Shown: positions 44,885 to 53,897 of the stretch, piece by piece
Layout: every line of letters begins with the position of its first letter
Position numbering within the stretch: the first letter of the stretch is position 1
DNA from: Hippopus hippopus
Lineage: Eukaryota; Mollusca; Bivalvia; Cardiida; Cardiidae
NCBI GenBank assembly: GCA_946811185.2
Contig: OX328103.1
Coordinates: forward strand, 1,860,001 to 1,924,000
Reading direction: 5' to 3'
DNA length: 64,000 nucleotides
Notes under the pieces: generated by a model
Seen by the model: the letters and a program-made list of their open reading frames with translations, nothing else
Told to the model about the DNA's origin: nothing
Database searches by the model: none
Made by a program: the position numbers and the translations under genes

Positions 44885-45093
44885 GAATATTTAAAGCTTT
44901 TTGAAAATATTGTGGGAAAAGAACAAAATGCTAGCCTAGCACATGTACCTGTTTTCAGCATTTTTATCCGCAATGTTCAATACCATGCAAAAAAAATCCA
45001 ATCGTTTGAATCTACTTTCAGTTGTCGTTTGCTAATACTTTCAATTCGGGATCCAAAGGCCCTCAAAAAATTGTTCTTTGGTAAAAAATAGTC
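44885..45093 (-). mobile_element. Family A MITE, diverged, inside the 4.5-kb element
   Basis: TTTTTGAAAATATTGTGGGA at the left and TTGTTCTTTGGTAAAAAATA at the right. The palindrome is broken by an insertion (CTAGCCTAGCACATG). Confidence 0.64.
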
Positions 45094-45132
45094 AGTAGCA
45101 TAATTATTAGAAAAAAAGAGACAAATCTGCAA

Positions 45133-45362
45133 TTATCCCTTTGCCACACAACCCTGAGTTCTGATGACCAAGAGAACGAAGCCTTTTGGAAACATTGCAG
45201 GAAAAGGAGAAAATGCTGGTTACTAACATTCTGTCCTTTTCCCCAAATGCTTTCAATTATATCATTGACAAATTCCACAATTTGAGTCGCATTTCAATTG
45301 TTGTCTGTAAATGCTCTCACTTTGTACAAGTCTACTTCTGTGTTGTTTCAAAAAGAGTTAAC
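45133..45362 (-). mobile_element. Family A MITE inside the 4.5-kb element
   Basis: ATCCCTTTGCCACACAACCC to AAAAAGAGTTAAC. Palindrome arms GGAGAAAATGCTGGTTACTA. Confidence 0.74.
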
Positions 45363-46115
45363 AGTGTGGCAAAGTAAAAGTTGCTTTTGACAAGCAATTT
45401 TTCCTTCTTTAATAATGTTTTTTTATTCTGTGTCGGAGAACTTAAGGTTATCTAATAACTTTGAAAGCTTTGATTTTGGACCAATTTGAAAACAGTATAA
45501 GTTGTGTAGGACTTTGTACAAATTTGACTTTTCGCTCCTCATACAGTGGACAGCATTGGAAAATATTTGTAAAAGACCAGTTGCAGCCAGTGATTAATTA
45601 TTTTCAAAATGATTTCTGTGCTACTAAAAATATTATGTTTTTGCCTTTCCTTCAAATGTTTTTCATTTTTTAAATTTTCAAAAAAATTCACACTGTACAC
45701 AGAAAGTTTATGTTGAAATTGATATTTTAAAATTTCTCACTAAAAACATCATGGCAGCCATGAATATTGAGCTACATGTGTGTTACAAAATTAAATGGTG
45801 CTGAAAAATGTGTTCCTTTACCAAGTTTGAACTTAATGCCTAATAAATTTGATTTTACATAAATCCACTGTAGAAATCTTTGGAAAACAGCATGACACAA
45901 GTACCAATCTTTTTGTAATAAAATGTAACATGCAAATGGTTGGTTGCTTCTGCAAATGCTTTTTTCATTGAATGTAGACTTTTATCTCCTAAAACTTTTT
46001 CACTGTGGCAAGTTGCAGTTAATGATAATGGTAAAAGTATTGTGTATATGAGATATTATTTGTATATTAAACTATCATTATAATCCTGGTGTATGTCATA
46101 CAAACGCCCAAAATA

Positions 46116-47075
46116 TACTTCTCTCCCTCAACAGAGATTTTCAAGTAGAAACATTCCCAACTCTAGTAATACATGGAATATGGATAGCTGCATTGTTTGC
46201 TGTGATACAATTGCAAAATGTTGAAAGCAACCAACCTTCAGGAACACTTTGCCAGACAACAAAATTTGAGACTTGTCTGATTTGGAATTATTTGCAGACA
46301 AGAAATGAAATGTGTCACTTGTGTCTTTGCTGAGAAAATGAGAACATTAAAGTTCTTCTTTTCCCACAATATTTTCAGATGTGTAAATATTTCCCATGGT
46401 AGTGAAAACTTAGGATTCAGGAATACTGGCATCTGTCACAGATTATTAGATAACTCCTTACCACAAGTGGCTTATAAGACTGTAGATACTGAATGTACTG
46501 TGTTGTTTGAAGAAACCAAAAGTGTGTCAAATTTAATACATGTACTTTTAGTGTTTTATGACAATAGTGTAAGTAGTGGGAAACCAACATCATGATTCTC
46601 AGAGAATTTTGCACAACACAGATACATACTTCTCTCCCTCAAAAAATATGTTGATGAGGAAAAGCAACACGCATCTTGTGCAGATAGTTGTGCAAATTCA
46701 AAAAACATATAGATAAGTATAATGGCTGCTATGATACAACTAAAATGTTGTGAAACATTGCAAATTGAGCAAGGTTCCATCCTTAACTTTTTGCCAGATT
46801 ACAAAATTTTGGACATGTCTAATTTGAAAGCATTTGCAGACGACAAATGAAATGCAACTGAAATGAGGAGACTTGTTTTTCCTGGGGAAATGAGAAAATG
46901 TGACATGTACCTACCTGTAGTTTCTTCTTTGTTCACAATGGATATTCCCCAGGTCAGTGAAAACTTAGGATTCAGGAATACTAGCATTTGTCACAGATAA
47001 TTAAATAACTCCATACTTCTAGTGGCTTATTGAGCTATACATACTAAATATACTTTGGTGGTAGAAGAAGCTCAC
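46116..47075. repeat. Two diverged tandem copies of a ~0.5-kb segment, each with a family A relic
   Basis: TACTTCTCTCCCTCAA starts the copies at about 46116 and 46626. AAAACTTAGGATTCAGGAAT recurs at about 46406 and 46961. Each copy holds an A-like relic (about 46240-46455 and 46788-47010). The whole lies inside the 4.5-kb CAGGGATC element. Confidence 0.7.
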
Positions 47076-47192
47076 AGCTTTCATATTCAAATACATTAAT
47101 TTCACTTTAGCATTTTTCTTGCAGGTTTGTACAGTTCACAGCTGATTTGGTCTTTAATATTCCAAGTTTTCAAGCCCAGCTTCAGTTTTATA

Positions 47193-47308
47193 CTAGCACA
47201 CTTTATGCAGAGTTACAAAACCATCTTCAATGTCATTCTTCTGTTCACAGGATGCATCACAACAGTATGTTGACAGCTCTTGAAACCATGTTTTGAAGTG
47301 TTTGTGCT
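47193..47308 (-). CDS. Possible terminal exon, minus strand, in the 4.5-kb element
   Basis: After a pyrimidine-rich stretch and GTGAG on the minus strand, a frame of about 38 codons ends in TAG. It is cysteine-containing (WFQELSTYCCDASCEQKND). A second frame is also open across part of this stretch, so chance is quite possible. No family is recognised. Confidence 0.2.
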
Positions 47309-47499
47309 CTCACAATACATATCTGGAAAAAAAATATAGAACCAACTGAATTTCAAATTTCTCCCTTTTACAAAACGTAATATTTTAATTCTTCAGTTAC
47401 GTTGCAAAATATGGTTTTATTTTCACATGATTAGACTATAATGAGAATTTGTTCAGGATATGGCCAACTATCAGAGATCCAATCATTTTTGACTAATGT

Positions 47500-47870
47500 G
47501 CGGTACTGCGCTTCCACCTTTACTGAAATAACCCCTTTTTAGGCTGCCATCTTCCAATTAAGACCGAAAACAGCCAAGTTTTTGAGCCCACAGTTATCCA
47601 ACCTTGGCATCGAAAATCACTAGATTTGATTTAAAAACAAAAAGAAATACTTACTGCTTATAAATATGTCAAAAGATGAACAAATTTATTTCTAAAAATA
47701 AATTGAGAATGCTACAACTATCACTAGGGTCCCGCCAAATTCACCACATTGGTCCGCCATTTTGTGATGAAATACCGAAAATAGCCCAGTTTTGAGCCCA
47801 TAATTATCTAACTTAGGAATCGAAAATTAGCACAAAATTGGCTTTAATACAAGGAGATGTACTCTATCTC
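47500..47870. repeat. Diverged direct duplication, ~210-bp spacing
   Basis: GAGCCCACAGTTATCCAACC (about 47585) and GAGCCCATAATTATCTAACT (about 47798) with similar flanks (ACCGAAAA..AGCC before, TCGAAAAT after). Inside the 4.5-kb element. Confidence 0.65.
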
Positions 47871-48544
47871 GTGATTTTTACCAACATGTTGCTATTTGGA
47901 CGCTACTTTATGTACTTAAAAAGTTCTTTTGCACGTCACTAAATCCTCCTGCCGAACATCCCCTACGGGGCAAACATGATTAGGTCATGATTTTTTAACG
48001 CCAGAATAAGCATATAAAACAAAATCTCCGAAAAAATTGATGTTACATATATTCTAAGCATGTAAATATTCGGAAACTTACCTGTTGAGAAGGACGTATG
48101 GGATAACCAAGCAAAACGTTGATTAAAACAGTGACCGTCGTATGCCGAAATTTAAGATGGCCGCCGTTTTTTCCTTTGCGGTCAATTCGAAAGAAGACAG
48201 TGAATAACCGGAAGTTATACCGCGTTTCCTATCCCTGTATATAAGATCCCTGCTTTTAGCCGCCATTGGTACATTAAAGCTCCACGAAGCAAGATCTCGA
48301 TTGAAAAAGTTTTCAGGAAAAGTCTTTACTAAAATTAATAAGCTATATCAATATACAAAGATGGCCTCTAAACAAATACGTAGACAGAAATCACATGTAG
48401 ACAACAAGACGGGTGACCAATTATTCTCATTTATTTTCTTAGACATTTCTCGCTCGTTAGTCACGGGGTAGCCTCTCTTTCGTTACCAGTTATGATTGAC
48501 AGCTAACCCTCTTTCCTTCCCACCACCCCCACCCATTAACTGTC

Positions 48545-48743
48545 TTAACTCCTTACAGTTACAATTTAAGGCTTGTCCAAACTGAATGCATTTGCATACG
48601 AAAAACGAAACGTGGATTAAAAAATGAGATTTTGGGCTTTTGAAGGATTGATATAATTAAGGGAAAATAGGAAATGCGCATTTTCTCCTTTTCCAACAAT
48701 GTTTTCAAAAGTCTTCTTTCTTAGGAACGTAAGGTAAAGGTTA
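48545..48743 (+). mobile_element. Family A MITE, diverged
   Basis: TTAACTCCTTACAGTTACAA to GGAACGTAAGGTAAAGGTTA. One palindrome arm is shortened. Confidence 0.7.
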
Positions 48744-49119
48744 AGAAATATCAAGATTCTTACAAAAATGGTTAGTTTTGAGAAACTTCAATGATCTTTT
48801 AAGATTGTCGGCACTATTGTATTCCAAGCGACATTTTGGTCACGTGATCTCGAGAGAACACTGAAATGATGAAAAGACCTCGAGTATTATCATAAACGGC
48901 ACTTTCTCAAAGAGGAGATTGCGATAAAATCAGTTTTATGATGGCAAGAATGTGTGCCCAGGAAATTGAACGTAGACTGTCATCGCTGTGTCAGACGTCT
49001 CCATTTATATCGGCGAAAATGACAGTTTCCAAGCGGCAATGAATACAAAGTAGCCTTCTCCTAGTGAAATACCGGAAGTATTCAAAGGGCAACATTTAGG
49101 GACTTTCTTCATTGTTGCA
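48744..49119. promoter_or_regulatory. Repeat-free island, candidate regulatory
   Basis: TGGTCACGTGATCTCGAGAG at about 48838 and GCGATAAAATCAGTTTTATG. Motif-based inference only. Confidence 0.28.
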
Positions 49120-49318
49120 TTAACCCTCAGGACTCACAGATCTTTCGGACAGTGTAGATTAAGATCAGACTGCACAGAACGTGCAGTCTAAGATCTTCAC
49201 TGTCCGATAAGATGGTAAATATATTTTACACACACAAAAAAACTTTGATATAGCAAACTTTTGGTTCATACAATCTGCTCGAAAATTTCATTTCACTTAT
49301 TTAGCAGGATAAGGAACT
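49120..49318. mobile_element. Family B MITE
   Basis: TTAACCCTCAGGACTCACAG at the left, palindrome GACTGCACAGAACGTGCAGT, GCAGGATAAGGA at the right. Confidence 0.76.
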
Positions 49319-49342
49319 GCTGCAAGTTTGGTTTAGTAAGGT

Positions 49343-49576
49343 TTAACTCTTTACCAAACGACAAAATTTTATTCTTGCCCAAACTGAAAGCATTTGCAGA
49401 CGACAAAATAGATCTGGCACAACTGCTGGCATTGATCTTTAATAGAATATAAAATATCGTGGGAAAAGGAGACAATGCTTGTTACTTGCATTTTCTCTTT
49501 TTTCTTCTACAATGTTTTTAAAAGCACTTTCCCCACAGGGTAGTTAAAACTTGGGATTGTCTAGTATGGGGGTTAA
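49343..49576 (+). mobile_element. Family A MITE, TTAA on both sides
   Basis: TTAACTCTTTACCAAACGAC at 49343. Right end TTGTCTAGTATGGGGGTTAA. Confidence 0.82.
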
Positions 49577-49583
49577 CCTTTTT

Positions 49584-49630
49584 ATTTCAACTGATTGAGA
49601 TACAGGTTCTTACAACTTCTATTAGTTATT
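49584..49630 (-). mobile_element. SINE-3 tail remnant
   Basis: GATTGAGATACAGGTTCTTA and following bases match the 3' end of SINE-3 (compare 35490-35540). Confidence 0.5.
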
Positions 49631-49669
49631 CTTGATGATAATTTCAGGAGGTAAATTTATGATCCGACG

Positions 49670-49945
49670 CTTGACCAGACGACATACTTTTATTTCAGAC
49701 TCGTCCAAATTGAAAGCATTTGCAGATGACAAAAAAAAAAAACAAACTTGGGCTAAAATCATTGGATATACCTATCAAATGGTATAAAACACAATGGAAA
49801 GAAGGAGTAGGCTACATGCTGGTTACATTCCACAATCTTTTCAAAAAGCCTTCTTCTTAAGGGTCGGTAAAAGCCGGAATTATTTGATAATGGGTTGAAA
49901 AAGTAGAAAACATAGTGATAAAGAGGAAAAGGCTGTAACCATAGA
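49670..49945 (+). mobile_element. Family A MITE, worn, plus a half-palindrome fragment
   Basis: AAATTGAAAGCATTTGCAGA and TAAAAGCCGGAATTATTTGA mark the copy (to about 49898). AGTAGAAAACATAGTGATAA follows as a fragment. Confidence 0.62.
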
Positions 49946-51002
49946 TCTAGACTGACGGCATAGATGTCTACATGTAGATCTGGACCCTGTTTGATTTTTT
50001 TCCGTTACGCCAGACTTTGAATTTCTGTGTCATTTCGGCCAGAACTTCTATTTAAAATAGCGGACAGTTAGGACCAAAATCAAACTAGATCTATATACAT
50101 GTATAACATGGAACTTGAAGGACCACGCAGTCTCCGTTTGCACTTTTCGAATTGATGTTGGTACTTTGATGGTGTGTTTAGTGGTGCACGTTTTTAGATT
50201 TTATCTGATCGAGTATATAAAAATATGTTCCACTAGATTAAAATCTCATCCCAGAGGTCAAAAGAATTTACTTTTCACTATAAGAAAAAGAGTCATTGCT
50301 GAAAAAAAGATATTTTATAAACGAAATAGTTACTACATCAAAGTGATGAAAAATAGCATACAACCTCATTTTTTAATCGATTAACTAGCCCTGTTCCACT
50401 CGGAACAAATTACATTTCTCTTATTAAAATCAACTGCTTCGGTACCTTAAGTCAAGTTTACTTGCCGGAGCCATTTCAAAAATGCTGCTTAAGAAAACAA
50501 CTAGTTTCAAACATTTAAAGCTTAATTGTTGTAAACGCAGATCCAAACACTCATCCTCCAATCATTCTTCTGTCTTTTACCGTACCAGGTATTTGATTTT
50601 TTTATTCAAAGTATTCTTTTCAAATCCTCCTGTTGTTCTACACGTACTGTACTGTTTTAATTAATCCAACACTTAAGTACTTGCTTCTAAATGTGTACTG
50701 GATCTAGATGTAGTTCAAAAAGCACATAATCTCCTCAGATATCTATTGTGCTCACGCCAGCTTAGCACCCTTCATACCACATGTAACATCACAGGACAGG
50801 GAAAGCAAAAGAAATAATAATAGAGACCACCACTGGAGGAGTGGGAAGAGACCCTTTTAGTCAAAGATTTGATTAAATGTAGATAGTGTAGAATCAGGTA
50901 AAGGATTAGATTACATGATCGTGACAGTGTAGATTCGGATTTTATGCAGGCTGGACGCTATCAGCAACTACAAGGTTTGAAATGTAGTCTATTGCTTGTT
51001 AT
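49946..51002. other. Unassigned sequence
   Basis: Frames of 89 and 60 codons (50115-50384, 50482-50664) show no domain. No repeat ends recognised. Confidence 0.4.
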
Positions 51003-51234
51003 TTAACTCTTTACCAAACGACAGATTTTTAGACTTGTCCAAATTGAAAGCATTTGCAGACAACAAAATAAATGTAACTCAAAAATTGAAACTTGACTTT
51101 AGAAGAGTAGAAAACATTGTGGGAAAAGGAGAAAATGCTGGTTACCAGCATTTTCTCCTTTTCCCACAATGTTTTCAGAAGGCTTCTTCCTGTGGGTCAT
51201 AAAAAAAACCAGGGATTGTTTGGTAAAGGGTTAA
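51003..51234 (+). mobile_element. Family A MITE, near-consensus, TTAA on both sides
   Basis: TTAACTCTTTACCAAACGAC to GGGATTGTTTGGTAAAGGGT+TAA, with a perfect central palindrome. A good reference copy. Confidence 0.9.
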
Positions 51235-51302
51235 GGGAGAGGATTGGACATGGGCATACAATTGAAGAAATAAGTAAAGTTGTATGTAACAGCGACATCA
51301 GT

Positions 51303-51617
51303 CACCAGCCCCCATAGCTCAGTTGGTAGAGCATAGGACTCGTGAATGTGATGTTTCGGGTCACTTGAGGGTGTGGGTTTGATTCCCACGGCTGGCCACC
51401 TAAAATTGCAAATAGATCTAGTCTTTCGAATGACATGTTAAACCAAGGTCCCGTCTGACAGTGCTATACACTGAGCACGTGAAAGAACCAGGCATAACTT
51501 AGGATGGGCTTCGTCCTGTATCTGCACTATCCCCCGTAACAATACTAACAGCTTTCAGGGGGCGTTGCCCATATGGGCAACCGGTGGTGACGATAAATAA
51601 ACGCAAATTCAATCAAT
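51303..51617 (+). mobile_element. SINE-2 copy with 13-bp target duplication
   Basis: Same SINE as 14478-14770. The flanks CAGCGACATCAGT (51290-51302) and CAGCAACATCAGT (51618-51630) differ at one base and are the target duplication. The head carries about 18 extra nt between the anticodon and T arms. Confidence 0.87.
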
Positions 51618-51742
51618 CAGCAACATCAGTGTGTCAGTGTCTGGTGAAATAAATCTATGCTTTTAGATAATTATATGGGAATATAATGATCCGAGATAGA
51701 AAATAATGGTGACAATAAGCATGTCCTTGTAGTCTAATTGTT

Positions 51743-51894
51743 AATCCTGGTAACCAGCATTTTCTCCTTTTCCCACATTGTTTTCAACACTTTCAGGATC
51801 AAAATTTATCTTTAAAGCCACTCTTTAGTTGTCATTTACAACAACTTTAAATTTGGATTTGATTAGAAATTTGTTATTTGATAGCAAGTTAAGG
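51743..51894 (-). mobile_element. Family A right half
   Basis: Starts at the palindrome (CCTGGTAACCAGCATTTTCT) and ends in TTATTTGATAGCAAGTTAA. Confidence 0.68.
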
Positions 51895-52095
51895 AGATAA
51901 TAAAAAGATAGAAATGGGGGCAAGATTTTTCTTCTATACTTTCAGAAATGAGTTTTTGGGAGGTTCAAACCTGGCTGCATGGCTATATTAGACAAGCTTA
52001 TTTGACTGGCAGTGATTAAAACAAAGCAAGTGGTGATGATGATTTGACCAAACTTTGAAATACAGAGGTATAAATTCCTATGAGGTTTGCTGATA

Positions 52096-52166
52096 TTAAC
52101 TTGTTACCAAACAACAAAATTTTAGACCTCTCCAAATCCAAAGCAATGGCAGACGACAAATCAAAT
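52096..52166 (+). mobile_element. Family A MITE, left piece (target of the 5.6-kb transposon)
   Basis: TTAACTTGTTACCAAACAAC to GCAGACGACAAATCAAAT, then the transposon. The copy resumes at 57798. Confidence 0.85.
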
Positions 52167-52348
52167 CGATGGCTCAGCGCGAAAGGGTTGTAACTATGAT
52201 TTTTTTCAAAATCCACTTTTTTGCATAAAATGAATGCAAAGACATTGATACATAACCTGTAAAAAAGAGAAGTCTGGGAAACTGTCAGAAATTCTTATAT
52301 TTTAAAATTTGTCCTAAGGTTGTAACTCAAATTGGTCTTGGGTATTTA

Positions 52349-52386
52349 CGTGAAAGGGTTGTAACTCAAGTTACAACCCTTTCACG
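52349..52386. repeat. Left subterminal palindrome of the 5.6-kb transposon
   Basis: Two 18-nt arms, each repeating the core of the terminal repeat (CGTGAAAGGGTTGTAACT), face each other across 2 nt. A further GGTTGTAACTCAA copy lies at about 52318. It is a likely transposase-binding site, inferred from its symmetry with the right end. Confidence 0.7.
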
Positions 52387-52784
52387 CTGAACTTTAAGAT
52401 ACTGCACTTATTATATGATGCTACAACTCACCTGATAAAAAGAAGATAGTGTATTGTAAAATCAATATTTCCTTTATCAATCTGCAGACATGTACTAAAC
52501 AATTATTTAAATCTACATGGAACCGTAGATAGTGTTTTGACCTGGAAATAATTCCAGAAATGTATAGAATTTTTATATAGATCCCTATTATGATGAACTA
52601 GTACATACAGATATTTTTCCAAACCTCTGGAGGAATGATACTTCATTCAAAGGTAGGTCCAATTCTCTAGATCTTATATCATTTTCATTTAATTTATTAT
52701 TTAGAAGCATTTTCTTCCTTGATTTTTTTTTAAAATCTCTTATTTTTTTTGTCTGTCTCTCTGTTTATCTACTTCCCTCCCACT

Positions 52785-52998
52785 TCAACCCTTTAATGAA
52801 CAAACCTACATTTTAAGCATTTCACAATAGAAGTCTTTTGAAAACATTATGGGAAAACGATAAATTGCTCATAAGAAGCAATTCAACCTTTTCCCACTAG
52901 ATCTATGTCTTCTACTATATTTTAGGACTTTCTGTTATTTTTACTAAATTTGAAATTTTAGAAGAGTCTAAAATATTTTGTTTAGTAAAGAGCTAACC
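52785..52998 (-). mobile_element. Family A MITE, subtype, inside the 5.6-kb transposon
   Basis: AGTCTTTTGAAAACATTATG, palindrome GATAAATTGCTCATAAGAAG, and TTTTGTTTAGTAAAGAGCTA at the right. Confidence 0.66.
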
Positions 52999-53101
52999 TA
53001 TGATAACAAGGTTACAGGGAAAACTGGGAAAACTCTGCAGGGTACTCTGACCAGCCATGATATAGATGTTCTGGTCATACAAAATCAAGGAAATAACTTC
53101 T

Positions 53102-53322
53102 TTAACTCTTTACCACACAATCCTAAGAAAGAATCCTTTTGAAAACATTGTGGGAAAAGGAGAAAATGCTGGTAACCAGCTAACCAGCATTTTCTCCTTC
53201 TCCCACAATGTTTTCTACTGTGCTGGAAACAAATTTCAAGTTTTGAGTTACGTTTATTTTGTCATCTGCTAGTACTTTCAGTTTGGACCAGTCTAAAATT
53301 TTGTTGTATGGAAAAGTGTTAA
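53102..53322 (-). mobile_element. Family A MITE, TTAA on both sides, inside the 5.6-kb transposon
   Basis: TTAACTCTTTACCACACAAT to TTGTATGGAAAAGTGTTAA. The palindrome carries a 9-nt repeat at its centre. Confidence 0.82.
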
Positions 53323-53499
53323 GTTTCTTAAAGATTATAGACATGTTTGCAATTCAAGATGTTGCTATTACAGTTAAATATTTGAAGAGGCATATCGATC
53401 TATCATAGAATTGTTAATTCAAAAAGAAGCTAGAGAAGAGCTACATTTATGATCAAACTTCTTGCAGTCTGATCTTATCTGCACTTTCCTGAAAGTCTA

Positions 53500-53852
53500 C
53501 CAAACAACAATTTTTTACCCTTCAAACATGAAAGGACTTGCAGTCAACATTTTTAGATCTAGTAATGATGGACAGAAAGTCTCTAGTAGGATAGAAACAA
53601 TTTCTTCTTTACCCACAATGATTCCACACAACATTGCCTGAAGGCATTACATGTCTGCTGTGGATATCTTTAGAAAACACTGAGGGAAAAGAAGAAATAG
53701 CACATAAACAATTTCTCTTTTTTCCACAATGTATTCAACCTTATCAGAGAACTAAAGTTCATAAGTAAAGTATCAGATTTTGATTTTTCCCCTGCAATAT
53801 CTCTTTCAATTTGGGAGACTCTAAAATTTATCATTTGAGAAGGGGTCAAGTT
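53500..53852. mobile_element. Two old family A relics just upstream of the transposase ORF
   Basis: CTACCAAACAACAATTTTTT (plus) and CCCTGCAATATCTCTTTCAA (minus) are worn A segments. They may hold the native 5' region apart from any promoter. Confidence 0.5.
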
Positions 53853-53897
53853 TGAGTAATTTCCGAAATATTATTTCCATTATGTTCCAGATTTAAA

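Larger units (their letters stand above)
43751..48252. mobile_element. 4.5-kb transposon with CAGGGATC ends and 7-bp target duplication
   Basis: The left end CAGGGATCGTATATAC continues as ACAGGGATAGGCAACGC. The right end, reverse-complemented, reads CAGGGATCTTATATAC then AGGGATAGGAAACGC, giving about 31 bp of inverted repeat with few differences. The flanks are CTTTTAG (43744-43750) and CTTTTAG (48253-48259), an exact 7-bp duplication. The interior has no long reading frame. It holds four family A MITE copies (about 44885, 45133, 46240 and 46788) and a 0.5-kb internal duplication. Near the right end, on the minus strand, a YY1-like GGCGGCCATCTT and a consensus donor CAG|GTAAGT (48077/48076) suggest a promoter and non-coding first exon. 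The superfamily is not assigned. Confidence 0.75.

Noticed and set aside
46799..46987. Minus-strand frame resembling other frames at 31312, 42739 and 49293
   Set aside because: The shared peptide (SSANAFNLD) comes from the family A right half, not from a gene family.
50115..50384. 89-codon frame
   Set aside because: No domain, no splice context, and composition as expected for AT-rich DNA.
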